From Clostridia bacterium (GTDB lineage Bacteria; Bacillota; Peptococcia; DRI-13; UBA5745): a stretch of DNA of 64,000 nucleotides. Both the position numbers and the translations under genes were made by a program. Under the pieces are notes generated by a model. It had not been told where the DNA came from. It did no database searches and worked only from the letters and a program-made list of their open reading frames with translations. Location: contig JAHDMJ010000009.1 in NCBI GenBank assembly GCA_018436095.1, positions 1 to 64,000 on the forward strand, in the 5' to 3' direction. Shown piece after piece: positions 52,509 through 60,481 of the stretch (position 1 is the stretch's first letter; every line of letters starts with the position of its first letter).

Positions 52509-53603
52509 ATGATGGAAAATAACATAAGCAGTGTTTCCGCCGGCAAAGGTGAGCGCCTGATCTACCTGGATATGATGCGGATATTCGCCACATTTACGGT
52601 AATTGTCCTGCATGCTTCCGCCGAGCACTGGCTGGAGGTGCCGGTTAGCAGTTATCAGTGGCAGGTTTTTAATATCTATAACAGCTTTGTCCGGTTTAAT
52701 GTGCAGCTTTTCGTCTTGATAAGCGGAGCTTTGTTTTTGGATAAAGCCGTCAGCATCAAGAAACTATACACGAAAAACATTTTGCGGCTATTAACGGCAT
52801 ATATAGTCTGGTCCTCCATCTATGCTTTAGTGTATGCCTATTTCGGCGGCGGCTTCCCAGGCGGCTTCCGGGCCATTGTGGTGTATTTGGTAAAAGCCCT
52901 TATAAATAGCCATTACCACTTATGGTATGTGCCGATGATCATCGGTGTTTATATGATGGTACCTATACTGCAACCGATTGCCCAGAATAAGGACTGTAAG
53001 AATATTTGTCGCTATTTTTTAATTTTATTTTTGCTTTTTGGTATTCTTAAGCCTAGCGTATTTGCCTTTCAATTCCCTTACAAAGAGACCTTGTCCAACC
53101 TTTCCAATGTTATCAACGTTGCGTCGGCGGCTGGCTGGCTGGGTTATTTAGTCTTAGGCTATTATTTAAAAAAATATGACATGAGCCGCAGTCATAGAAA
53201 TCTGCTTTATTTATCAGCGGCGGCAGGATATATTTTCACTGCCGCTGCCAGCAGTTATTTATCGCTGCAAACCGGCAATGCTACGTCGTTCTTTACCTTT
53301 TCTTTTTCCCTAAGCAGCTTCCTCAGCACCGCCGCCTGCTTTGTCTTTTTTAAATACGAAGTGGCAAAAATACAGCTTAGTGATAAGCTTATTGCCATCA
53401 TCGCCAGGATGTCGAAAAATATGTTCGGTTTATATCTTATTCATGCCATGGTTTTAAGGGTACTGCTTGCCCTGGGCTTAAGCGGCCTGACCTTTAATGC
53501 GGCAATATCCGTGCCTTTTGTTTCCCTGGTGGCCTTTGCTGTCAGCTATATTCTGGTGGAATTGATCGCCAAGATTCCCTTGCTGAATAAATATATTATT
53601 TGA
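52509..53603 (+). CDS. Acyltransferase 3 family membrane protein
   Basis: A 364-residue protein with about ten membrane helices. The family signature YLDMMRIFATFTVIVLHAS contains the catalytic-type His and lies in the first helix. HLWYVPMIIGVYMMVPIL is the second conserved block. Such enzymes add acetyl or succinyl groups to surface polysaccharides or peptidoglycan. GGAGG at 52496-52500 supports ATG 52509; the frame opens slightly earlier. A TraX-like gene follows on the same strand. Confidence 0.9.
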   Translation: MMENNISSVSAGKGERLIYLDMMRIFATFTVIVLHASAEHWLEVPVSSYQWQVFNIYNSFVRFNVQLFVLISGALFLDKAVSIKKLYTKNILRLLTAYIVWSSIYALVYAYFGGGFPGGFRAIVVYLVKALINSHYHLWYVPMIIGVYMMVPILQPIAQNKDCKNICRYFLILFLLFGILKPSVFAFQFPYKETLSNLSNVINVASAAGWLGYLVLGYYLKKYDMSRSHRNLLYLSAAAGYIFTAAASSYLSLQTGNATSFFTFSFSLSSFLSTAACFVFFKYEVAKIQLSDKLIAIIARMSKNMFGLYLIHAMVLRVLLALGLSGLTFNAAISVPFVSLVAFAVSYILVELIAKIPLLNKYII

Positions 53604-53691
53604 GACTGAGGAGTGAAGCGGCATCGAAGAAGAGAGGGCTGAACAAAACAAGCAAAAAATCATTACCGCCAATGGCCTGAAAGCCATTGCT

Positions 53692-54393
53692 ATGGTTACC
53701 ATGCTTATTGACCATACGGCGGTAGCTTTGCCTATGCCCTATTTTCTTTATGGCCTGCTGCGTTTTATCGGCAGGATCGCGGCGCCGATCCTGTTTTTCT
53801 TTATTGCCGAGGGGTACCACCATACCGGCAATAAAAACAAATACATGATGCGCTTGGCCGCTTTTGCCGCCGTCAGCTATATCCCTTTCGTCTGGTTCAT
53901 GAAGGGTAATTTGCCAAACGGCAATAACTGGCTGACCCTTAATGTGATTTACACCTTGCTTATAGGCTTTTTGGCTCTGCGGGCCAAGAGAGAAATAGAA
54001 CAGCCAGGGCTGAAAACTACAGTTATTTTGGTGCTGCTTTGGCTTTCCTTACCCGGCGATTGGTCCTATTTAGCGGTTCTCTATATTTTGGCTTTTGATC
54101 ATTTCAGAGGAGATTTTAAAAAGCAAGCCTATGCCTATTGCGCTATTACGCTGATCAGTATGATACCGGAGCTGTCCTATCCTGTTGTTTGCTTACTTAA
54201 CAGCCAGCCTATGATTCAACAAAATTTGGCTATCGGCATTATTAACCTGGGCCGTTTTTTGCCTATAGGCTTGCTTTACCTATATAACGGTCAAAAAGGC
54301 GGCGGCGGCAAATGGGCCCAATGGGGGTTTTATGTTTTTTATCCTTTTCATTTAATCATTTTATGTATAATCAGGGCTTTGCTGAATGGTTAA
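53692..54393 (+). CDS. TraX family membrane protein (start uncertain)
   Basis: At least 233 residues, hydrophobic, with the TraX hallmarks MLIDHTAV, RFIGRIAAPILFFFIAEGYHHT and NGNNWLTLNVIYTLLIG. TraX of F plasmid acetylates pilin; chromosomal homologues are of unknown role. The family normally has an L-K-x-I-A-x-x-x-M-x-x-D-H motif, and codons for LKAIA lie upstream of the first ATG (53692), so that ATG truncates the conserved helix. GAGGAGTG at about 53608-53615 points to an initiation codon near ATC 53623. It probably shares an operon with the acyltransferase. Confidence 0.78.
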   Translation: MVTMLIDHTAVALPMPYFLYGLLRFIGRIAAPILFFFIAEGYHHTGNKNKYMMRLAAFAAVSYIPFVWFMKGNLPNGNNWLTLNVIYTLLIGFLALRAKREIEQPGLKTTVILVLLWLSLPGDWSYLAVLYILAFDHFRGDFKKQAYAYCAITLISMIPELSYPVVCLLNSQPMIQQNLAIGIINLGRFLPIGLLYLYNGQKGGGGKWAQWGFYVFYPFHLIILCIIRALLNG

Positions 54394-54432
54394 TAGGTAC
54401 GGAAGTAAAAATACGGGAGGTTTAATCTTTAT

Positions 54433-55665
54433 ATGGGTGACAATACTTTGCCTTATGTTTTTTTAATAACTATTTTAGTGGCTTTCTCCGCCTACTTCTC
54501 AGCCACAGAAACGGCCTTTTCTTCTTTAAATAAAATAAGGATTAAAAACATGGCGGAAAGCGGCTCGAAAAAAGCTGCTCTCGTCCTTAGGCTCTCGGAA
54601 AACTATGATGAGCTGCTATCAACAATACTCGTCGGCAACAATATCGTAAATATTGGTACGGCATCAATAGCTACCGTTTTATTTTTGAATTATTTTCATA
54701 ATGCGGGAGCAACTATCTCAACGATAGTGACAACGGTTGTTATTCTTATTTTTGGCGAAATATCCCCTAAAAGCTTAGCGAAAGAGTCTCCCGAAAAATT
54801 TGCCATGGCTTCAGCCCCCGTCCTTCGGCTCTTGATTATTCTTCTCACCCCCATAAATGCTTTCTTTTTTTTGTGGAAGAAGCTGCTTTCTCAATTATTT
54901 AAAACTGCCGATAATCGAAAGATTACGGAAGAAGAGTTACTTACTTTTGTGGAAGAAGCCGAACAGGAGGGGGCTATCGGTGAGGAAGATAAAAAGTTGA
55001 TTCATAGCGTGATCGAGTTTAACGATAGTAAAGCCATGGATATCTTAACGCCCCGGGTAGATGTATATGGACTGCCTGGCCATGCCGCCAAGGAGGAAAT
55101 TACCGCTTTGTTTTTGGAATCTGGCTACTCCCGGCTTCCTGTATTTGAAGGCAATATCGATAATATTGTTGGTGTAATTCATTTATGGGATTTTTTTAAC
55201 CTTATGATGAAAGGCGACAAAGAGCTAAAGGATATTATTGCAAAAGCTGTCCACGTGCCACCCACCACGAAAATCAGCGATTTATTAGCATATTTGCAGA
55301 GCGAAAAAAGCCATATAGCTGTGGTTTCAGACGAATACGGCGGTACGGTAGGCATTATAACTATGGAAGATATTCTTGAAGAGCTGGTAGGCGAAATCTG
55401 GGATGAGCATGACGAAGTCATTGAAGAGTTTATAAAATTAGATGAAGGCGTTTATCGGGTTCTTTGCTCCGCCGATCTTAATAAATTTTTGGCTTTTTTT
55501 AATGTCATAGGGGATTTTGACTCCACTACCGTGGGCGGCTGGATCCGGGAGCTGCTGCAAAAAATACCGAAAAAAGGCGACAGCTTCATTTATGAAGGGT
55601 TAAAGGTAACTGTTACGAAAACTGATCGAAGGCGCACATTGGAATGTGTGATTTCGGTAAATTAG
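54433..55665 (+). CDS. CNNM/CorC-HlyC family membrane protein (DUF21, CBS pair)
   Basis: A 410-residue protein. The DUF21 membrane domain (about 1-175) has FSATETAFSSLNKIRIKN and GEISPKSLAKE. A CBS-domain pair (about 200-320) has DILTPRVDVYGL and HIAVVSDEYGGTVGIITMEDILEELVGEI, and the C-terminal CorC_HlyC domain ends near 408. Relatives export Mg2+ or Co2+ or protect against metal excess; older annotation as hemolysin is misleading. GGGAGGT precedes ATG. The DNA becomes visibly more AT-rich from here. Confidence 0.93.
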   Translation: MGDNTLPYVFLITILVAFSAYFSATETAFSSLNKIRIKNMAESGSKKAALVLRLSENYDELLSTILVGNNIVNIGTASIATVLFLNYFHNAGATISTIVTTVVILIFGEISPKSLAKESPEKFAMASAPVLRLLIILLTPINAFFFLWKKLLSQLFKTADNRKITEEELLTFVEEAEQEGAIGEEDKKLIHSVIEFNDSKAMDILTPRVDVYGLPGHAAKEEITALFLESGYSRLPVFEGNIDNIVGVIHLWDFFNLMMKGDKELKDIIAKAVHVPPTTKISDLLAYLQSEKSHIAVVSDEYGGTVGIITMEDILEELVGEIWDEHDEVIEEFIKLDEGVYRVLCSADLNKFLAFFNVIGDFDSTTVGGWIRELLQKIPKKGDSFIYEGLKVTVTKTDRRRTLECVISVN

Positions 55666-55746
55666 TAGACTAAGCCGAAGGGAAGCAGTTGCTTTTGAAA
55701 TCTCTGCTTTCATGGCTGGTTTATATGGTGAAAGGAGGGAGGAATA

Positions 55747-56310
55747 TTGCTGTTATTTCTGACCTTCGTTGAAAAGGAAGAAGATAAACAAATACTCGAG
55801 AAAATATATTACCAATACAGAGAGCCTTTATTTTATGTTGCTAAGAATATTCTAAAAGACCACCATTTGGCAGAAGATGCTTTGCAGAACATGTTTATTA
55901 AATTAGCCCGATATTTAAAAAAGGGCAATCTGCCTACTCAAGATAAAATAGGCTCTTTTTTAGCAGTGATGATCAAACATACCGCTATTGATCTTCACCG
56001 CCAGCAATGGCGGCAGAGGGAAACCCTGGAGATAAGTGAAGAGGTTTTTCCCCAATCCGCCCACTCAGTCTTGCCGGGACCGGAGGAGATATTGCTGAAC
56101 CAGGAAGCTTACCGGCAAGTAGCGGCCTTCATCAGAACCCTATCTCCTGATCACCAAAAGGTTCTTTTCTTGCGTTATTTTTGTGAAAGGACGGAGCAGG
56201 AGATCGCTGATTTATTAGAAATTAAAAGGGAATTGGTGAATTCGCGGCTTTTTAAGGCCAGAAATAAATTAAAAGAAATATTGGCCAAGGAGGGGGAAAA
56301 GAATGAATGA
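55747..56310 (+). CDS. RNA polymerase sigma factor, ECF-like
   Basis: A 187-residue sigma-70-family protein. Region 2 spans about 15-85 (ILEKIYYQYREPLFYVAKNILKDHHLAEDALQ ... FLAVMIKHTAIDLHR). Region 4 spans about 120-180 (LSPDHQKVLFLRYFCERTEQEIADLL, KRELVNSRLFKARNKLKEIL). TTG 55747 is the start, with GGAGGGAGG upstream. Its end overlaps the anti-sigma gene by 8 bases, exactly as in the sigma-macroglobulin pair at 25.6 kb. Confidence 0.9.
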   Translation: MLLFLTFVEKEEDKQILEKIYYQYREPLFYVAKNILKDHHLAEDALQNMFIKLARYLKKGNLPTQDKIGSFLAVMIKHTAIDLHRQQWRQRETLEISEEVFPQSAHSVLPGPEEILLNQEAYRQVAAFIRTLSPDHQKVLFLRYFCERTEQEIADLLEIKRELVNSRLFKARNKLKEILAKEGEKNE

Positions 56311-57034
56311 ATCATTGTTTGATGAAACATTGGATATTATGTTGAAAAAAGCCCTCTGCGAAGAAAGCCTCCTGTTCGAAAAAGAATTAGAGGAAGCCCA
56401 GGTTTTGGCGGCTCAGCAGCCGGTAAAGTTTTCTCTTGAACATGAAGGGAAAATGCGGACTTTCTTTAAAAAAGAATCGATGCGCAATAAGAAACTTTAT
56501 CAGCGGCGCTGGATCCAATTAGCCGCTGCCTGCATTCTCATCTTCCTTTGCTTAGTTGCAGCAAGCCCTCCGGTCAATGCCGCCCGAAACCCGATTGTCC
56601 GGTTTTTTGCAGTAATTCGGGAAAAGAGTATTAGCATCCTGACGCCAGATCAAGGAGAAGCGGGCAATCTCGAAGGAGTCGAGAATCCGGCAGAAAACCT
56701 ACAGGTGCAAGCTCGTTTAGGCTATGTACCGGAAGGTTACCTGCTTCAGGATGTTCAGGACTTAAACGGGATGTATTGGATGATTTACGAAAAAGCAGAT
56801 GGTTCATCGATTACTTTGGGCCAGTTTCCAGAGCAGGCCGCCATGGAGATGGATGGAGAGGACAGCGAGATCAAAGAAATATATCTGGGAGAAAACTCGT
56901 ATCTTTTGTCCCATAAAGAGAATCAATATATTGTCGCTTGGATTTTTCAAGATTATAAGTTTAATTTGATTCTTGCAGGGGATAGCGATGAAGAAGAAAT
57001 CAAAGAAATTTTAAAAAATATCATTTATTTTTGA
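56303..57034 (+). CDS. Anti-sigma factor-like membrane protein with DUF4367-type domain
   Basis: A 243-residue single-pass protein. A cytosolic helical part (1-68) contains a basic patch before one membrane helix (about 70-92, WIQLAAACILIFLCLVAAS). The extracellular part (about 130-243) looks like DUF4367 (LGYVPEGYLLQDVQDLNGMYWMIYE, later ILAGDSDEEEIKEILKNI). This family is commonly encoded after ECF sigma factors and regulates them. The 8-bp overlap with the sigma gene ensures coupled synthesis. Confidence 0.85.
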   Translation: MNESLFDETLDIMLKKALCEESLLFEKELEEAQVLAAQQPVKFSLEHEGKMRTFFKKESMRNKKLYQRRWIQLAAACILIFLCLVAASPPVNAARNPIVRFFAVIREKSISILTPDQGEAGNLEGVENPAENLQVQARLGYVPEGYLLQDVQDLNGMYWMIYEKADGSSITLGQFPEQAAMEMDGEDSEIKEIYLGENSYLLSHKENQYIVAWIFQDYKFNLILAGDSDEEEIKEILKNIIYF

Positions 57035-57056
57035 TTTTCCGGTAATTATAGCCTCT

Positions 57057-57091
57057 TTTATTTCGTTATATATTATAGATAGCGAAATAAA
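57057..57091 (+). promoter_or_regulatory. Inverted repeat touching the ribosome binding site of the next gene
   Basis: TTTATTTCG (57057-57065) and CGAAATAAA (57083-57091) form a 9-bp stem. Its right arm runs into AAAGGAGG of the secreted-protein gene. It may be a transcription operator or an RNA hairpin that limits ribosome access. Confidence 0.45.
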
Positions 57092-57104
57092 GGAGGTCTT
57101 TTTT

Positions 57105-57542
57105 ATGAGGATGAAGGTTCGTTTTTCCGCAACGATAGCTTTTCTGTTGGGATGTTTTTTCTGGAGTTCTTTGTTGCCGGCACCTGTACAAGCTGTGGGA
57201 GGCATAATTACGCCCTTTTGGAATGTGGCGCAAACCGTTGTACAAAATATGACAGTAGACAATGATGGCAAGGCCAGTATCACTGTTTCTCTTAAGGCGA
57301 ATTCCTCGGAGTGCGATGAGATTAAGGCCACAGTGAAACTGCAGCAAAATAGTGGACAGGGCTGGGGGACTTTAGCTACTTTTAGCGGTTCCAGTCAGGG
57401 GTCTCTTTTCACTCTCAGCAAGACTTACTATATTGGCCGGGGGGCAGAGTATAGAATTGTCTCTGTATTCAGTCTATATAAGAACAGTGTTCTGGTGGAA
57501 ACCGTTGAAGCAAAGCCCTATTACTATGGGAGGTATGAATGA
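57105..57542 (+). CDS. Small secreted beta-rich protein (DUF6147-like)
   Basis: A 145-residue protein with a clear signal peptide (about 1-30, ending LPAPVQA). The mature part is beta-rich (VQNMTVDNDGKASITVSLKANSSECDEIKATVKLQQ ...), reminiscent of DUF6147-type exported proteins of Clostridia; this match is tentative. AAAGGAGG precedes ATG 57105. As the first gene after a sigma/anti-sigma pair it could be a target of that sigma factor. Confidence 0.68.
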   Translation: MRMKVRFSATIAFLLGCFFWSSLLPAPVQAVGGIITPFWNVAQTVVQNMTVDNDGKASITVSLKANSSECDEIKATVKLQQNSGQGWGTLATFSGSSQGSLFTLSKTYYIGRGAEYRIVSVFSLYKNSVLVETVEAKPYYYGRYE

Positions 57543-57581
57543 GAGGATGTGGCTGAAAGTATATTGAGGAGGTGATTGCTT

Positions 57582-57614
57582 ATGGCGTGGCAAGCCCATA
57601 ATACTATTGATTAG
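57582..57614 (+). CDS. 10-codon micro-ORF (MAWQAHNTID)
   Basis: GAGGAGGTG (57566-57574) is well spaced to ATG 57582, and the frame MAWQAHNTID ends at TAG. It sits between two small genes. A strong ribosome binding site is its only support; it could be a leader peptide or the remains of a gene. Confidence 0.35.
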   Translation: MAWQAHNTID

Positions 57615-57635
57615 GTAAAGAGAGGGATTAGCCCA

Positions 57636-57938
57636 ATGATAAAAACAATAACCATCGATGGAGTCAATTATGAAATCATGTCCATGAATACCGACGAAAG
57701 AGGTGGCATTTCTATTGAGATTTATGTCCATACGGCAGAGCAAGCGGAAGGAATCGGGCAATTGTTTGAAGCGGCAAAACAAAATAAGCAAGTTGCCGTT
57801 TATGCAAACCATGAGGAGTTAAGCCAAATGGTTGATATTGTCGCTATTACCTCCTGCATTAACAGAGAACAACCTGACAAAAACGACCATGGCCAAGTAA
57901 CATTTCTTTTAAATTGGGATGATCCCTGCTTATCTTAA
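57636..57938 (+). CDS. Small protein of unknown function
   Basis: 100 residues, beginning MIKTITIDGVNYEIMSMNTDE and rich in acidic and Gln residues; no signal peptide, membrane helix or Cys motif. It looks like a small alpha/beta protein. AGAGAGGG lies before ATG 57636. I do not recognise the family. It is flanked by micro-ORFs with strong ribosome binding sites. Confidence 0.6.
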   Translation: MIKTITIDGVNYEIMSMNTDERGGISIEIYVHTAEQAEGIGQLFEAAKQNKQVAVYANHEELSQMVDIVAITSCINREQPDKNDHGQVTFLLNWDDPCLS

Positions 57939-57962
57939 GCAGAAATGGAAGGAAGGAGTCAG

Positions 57963-57980
57963 ATGATGATATATAGGTAA
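57963..57980 (+). CDS. 5-codon micro-ORF (MMIYR)
   Basis: AAGGAG (57953-57958) precedes ATG-ATG-ATA-TAT-AGG-TAA. Too short for a domain; listed because it is one of three such units in 460 bases. Confidence 0.22.
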   Translation: MMIYR

Positions 57981-58018
57981 TTAAACGCGCTAAATATCAA
58001 TAGTAGGAGGGGATTCCG

Positions 58019-58045
58019 ATGTTTTATAGAATATACGTAAATTGA
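58019..58045 (+). CDS. 8-codon micro-ORF (MFYRIYVN)
   Basis: AGGAGGGG (58005-58012) precedes ATG 58019; the peptide MFYRIYVN ends at TGA. Hydrophobic/aromatic composition resembles short signalling or leader peptides, but nothing else supports a function. Confidence 0.28.
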   Translation: MFYRIYVN

Positions 58046-58103
58046 ATAATTTATTTCTGTGAAGCCACAAATAATTGTCTAAATAAGAACGGAGAGTTTA
58101 CTC

Positions 58104-58859
58104 GTGAAAAAAATATTGACGATAGCGATTACAATGATTTTATGTGTTCTCAGTTCGCTTCCGGTGATTGCATCACCAACCGAATTGCCAATTGAACTGA
58201 CAAAGCATCAACAATTATTTGATAAGTTTAATATTGATATTGCAGCGTATGTTGAAATCGATAATCGTTTAAATGAAAAGTATGGAACTGAGTTTAGGCT
58301 TGGGTTGGATGAGACATTGAGATTTAAGCAGACATTGGCAAAAATAGAAGGATTGCCGGAGCCTACAATGGAAGACTTATTAAGAGACCTGCCTTCTCCA
58401 GTAGAATATGAAAAAGGCGGACTCGAACATGCAGTTAGAATATCTTCAAGCCAGTCGGCTGCAAATAAGGCTAAGCAAGATTTGCTTTACTCTTCTGATG
58501 ACAATATGCCATTTTCGTTATCTCGGGCAACATTACCTGTTACTAAAATAGGAACCACTACGCTTAATCACTCGACATACGGCAGTAGCGTAAACCCAAT
58601 CAAATGCGAAATATCAGGCAATATAGAATTGGTTGACCAGCAAGGTTTTATTTGGAATTCAGTTACATCTGGCTATGCTGTTGGCCATAATATTCACCGC
58701 ACAGTAGGCTATCAAGATAGTGGATATACGTGGTCACCTGTTGATTTCAAAAGATCAATAGAAGTAAGATTCATTGGGGATATTATAGATCTTATTAATA
58801 TGAGAATGCTGGCCTCAAATGTGTACACATATAGCTTGTTTTTTGTAGCGCAACAGTAA
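58104..58859 (+). CDS. Secreted protein of unknown function
   Basis: A 251-residue protein with a signal peptide (MKKILTIAITMILCVLSSLPVIAS), then a helical acidic region with ELTKHQQLFDKFNIDIAAYVEIDNRL and a beta-rich C-terminal half (KIGTTTLNHSTYGSSVNPIKCEISGNIELV). One Cys in the mature part. GTG 58104 with GGAGAG ahead. The gene is markedly AT-rich compared with the left half of the window. Family not recognised. Confidence 0.72.
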   Translation: MKKILTIAITMILCVLSSLPVIASPTELPIELTKHQQLFDKFNIDIAAYVEIDNRLNEKYGTEFRLGLDETLRFKQTLAKIEGLPEPTMEDLLRDLPSPVEYEKGGLEHAVRISSSQSAANKAKQDLLYSSDDNMPFSLSRATLPVTKIGTTTLNHSTYGSSVNPIKCEISGNIELVDQQGFIWNSVTSGYAVGHNIHRTVGYQDSGYTWSPVDFKRSIEVRFIGDIIDLINMRMLASNVYTYSLFFVAQQ

Positions 58860-58866
58860 ATTATCT

Positions 58867-58913
58867 GCGCACCTAATCTGGAGTTCTGCTCAAGCCCTTC
58901 AGATTAGGTGTGC
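58867..58913 (+). terminator. Hairpin after the secreted protein gene
   Basis: GCGCACCTAATCTG (58867-58880) pairs with CAGATTAGGTGTGC (58900-58913), 14 bp with one G-U pair. There is no T run after it, so termination is uncertain. Confidence 0.55.
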
Positions 58914-59217
58914 ATGTTAGATTCGAGTGGTACTTTTATGAAAAAGCGTTTTCATATTTACCATACTTAATTTATTTGTCACTAACAGCATTGTGTGTAA
59001 AAATTATTATATTTTATATAGGCACTAATGCGTATGGTAGTGATGAAAACATAAATGTTTCAAAATTTATGGGTATAAGTTTAAAGTTTCTGATCAACCG
59101 GTATGCAGACGGCGTAAGCAAATTCTACAATGTGTTTGGCAAGCCCTTCGGAGACATAACCCTGCAAACTCCGTGTTTAAGGTCTGCTTTTCGGGGTTAA
59201 AAATTTTGACCCAGTCA
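58914..59217. other. AT-rich intergenic stretch before tRNA-Trp
   Basis: A 96-codon frame opens at GTG 58910 (to 59200) with some hydrophobic character. It starts inside the hairpin, lacks a convincing ribosome binding site and shows no recognisable family, so I do not call it a gene. It may be decayed coding sequence. Confidence 0.4.
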
Positions 59218-59246
59218 TTGACAGGAAGATTATAAACCTGTATAAT
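59218..59246 (+). promoter_or_regulatory. Consensus promoter of tRNA-Trp
   Basis: TTGACA (59218-59223), 17-bp spacer, TATAAT (59241-59246): a perfect sigma-A promoter 12 bases before the tRNA. Confidence 0.92.
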
Positions 59247-59258
59247 ATGGCGATGTAC

Positions 59259-59331
59259 AGGGGTATAGCTCAACTGGTAGAGTAGCGGTCTCCAAAACCG
59301 TTGGTTGTGGGTTCGATTCCTACTGCCCCTG
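59259..59331 (+). tRNA. tRNA-Trp (anticodon CCA)
   Basis: 73-nt cloverleaf. Acceptor AGGGGTA pairs with TGCCCCT, the anticodon stem GCGGT/ACCGT holds loop CTCCAAA (anticodon CCA), and the T-loop GGTTCGATTCC is present. The CCA end is not encoded, unlike the other two tRNA genes in the window. Confidence 0.95.
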
Positions 59332-59336
59332 CTAAA

Positions 59337-59374
59337 AAAGATATCTTCCGTTAAAGGGAGATATCTTTTTTTGC
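59337..59374 (+). terminator. Terminator after tRNA-Trp
   Basis: AAAGATATCT pairs with AGATATCTTT around an 11-base loop, followed by T7. Confidence 0.88.
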
Positions 59375-59380
59375 TTATAA

Positions 59381-59767
59381 ATGCAGCAAGCTGTCCGGTG
59401 GTTTCATCAGAAATGGGGTATTCCCAAGAGTGCTTATATCGAAAGTATGGTGGAATGCTTTAACAATACTTCTGCTGTCCCACAGTGGTACATTGTTTTT
59501 AATGGGGAAGCTATTATTGCGGGTATCGGAGTAATTGTGAATGATTTTCACGACCGAAAAGATTTAACGCCGAATATTTGTGCAGTTTATGTGGATGGGG
59601 CATATCGCAATCAGGGTATTGCCGGAGAAATGCTTCAATTTGTTTGTGATGACTTTATGACAAAAGGAATAGATACCCTTTACTTGGTTATAGATCATAC
59701 ATCATTTTATGAAAGATATGGATGGGAATTTTTTGTATGGTTCGAGGCGACGGAGAACCAGATATAA
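59381..59767 (+). CDS. GNAT family N-acetyltransferase, probably N-terminally short
   Basis: A 128-residue acetyltransferase-like protein. NICAVYVDGAYRNQGIAGEML is the acetyl-CoA binding motif A (R/Q-x-x-G-x-A), and TLYLVIDHTSFYERYGWEFF is motif B. Relatives start about 10 residues earlier before the WFHQKWGIP segment. Here a stop codon lies directly before ATG 59381 and no ribosome binding site is present, just behind the tRNA-Trp terminator. It may be a truncated remnant left by an insertion or rearrangement at the tRNA. Confidence 0.65.
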   Translation: MQQAVRWFHQKWGIPKSAYIESMVECFNNTSAVPQWYIVFNGEAIIAGIGVIVNDFHDRKDLTPNICAVYVDGAYRNQGIAGEMLQFVCDDFMTKGIDTLYLVIDHTSFYERYGWEFFVWFEATENQI

Positions 59768-59854
59768 TGAAAATGTACATTCATAGGATGTAGTAGCAAA
59801 TTTTATTCTGCTGTTTTAGCATTACAAAGTAATATTAAAGGGAGTATCCAAGCT

Positions 59855-60169
59855 ATGATCGATGAACATATCATTGAAAGTTTCCATGCTATGTGGGATA
59901 GCTTTCCTGGAATCGCAAGGTTAATAGGCAGAGAACACCAAATTATTGCCTCTAATAAAAAGGCGGAAGATGCTGGCTTTATTAGGGGATGCTGCTGCGC
60001 AAAAATAGGAAAACCGGAAATACACAAAGGCTGCCTGGCACACAGAATGTTTCAGACAATGGAAGCTCAGTTGGATTGTCCCTCTGAAGGCAAAGTGAGA
60101 GGCTGGGTTCCAGTTCAAGGTCATGATGATTTATCTGTCCATTTTACTTTGATTGTTCCTGAAAAGTAA
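59855..60169 (+). CDS. Small Cys-rich PAS-like protein
   Basis: 104 residues. The N-terminal two thirds look PAS-like (SFPGIARLIGREHQIIASNKKAEDAG) and carry a cysteine cluster, GCCCAKIGKPEIHKGCLAHRM, plus a later LDCPSEG. Five cysteines and several histidines suggest metal or redox sensing; this is inference. There is no output domain, so it could be a single-domain sensor. AAAGGGAG lies ahead of ATG 59855. Confidence 0.6.
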   Translation: MIDEHIIESFHAMWDSFPGIARLIGREHQIIASNKKAEDAGFIRGCCCAKIGKPEIHKGCLAHRMFQTMEAQLDCPSEGKVRGWVPVQGHDDLSVHFTLIVPEK

Positions 60170-60183
60170 CCTCCAGTTTATCG

Positions 60184-60468
60184 GCCACCGGGCAGCTTTT
60201 GTTCAATTTTTGCGGTTGTATGCGGTTTCGGGCGCCCGCCTGTACAATTTTTTCGTTTGTACATGATTTGCATGCTGGCTCAGAGGTAATTTAGCCAAAT
60301 TCAGGCCGATTCTGTGCAATTTTTGCGGTCGCGCGGTAAAAGCCTCTTTGCATTTCACCTACAAACGCATTTTTTGCTCACCCGAACCCGCCAATTTTCA
60401 TACAACCGTAATTTTTGCACAGGCGGGGTCAGAGCCGGCAGCGCCGCAGCACCGTCGCTGCCCGGCGG
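60184..60468. repeat. Dispersed hairpin repeat element, copy C (R R R F F)
   Basis: Same architecture as 249-531. Reverse motifs lie at 60200-60220, 60241-60261 and 60314-60332, and forward motifs at 60361-60382 and 60400-60421. They are enclosed by a 12-bp inverted repeat with one mismatch (CCACCGGGCAGC 60184-60195; GCTGCCCGGCGG 60457-60468). It fills the 311-base gap between the Cys-rich gene and the CPBP gene; no gene is visible in it. Confidence 0.78.
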
Positions 60469-60481
60469 GCGCCCCAGTTAA

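Noticed and set aside
58910-59200. 96-codon frame as a membrane protein gene
   Set aside because: It starts within a hairpin, lacks a ribosome binding site and has no recognisable domain; treated as possible decayed sequence.
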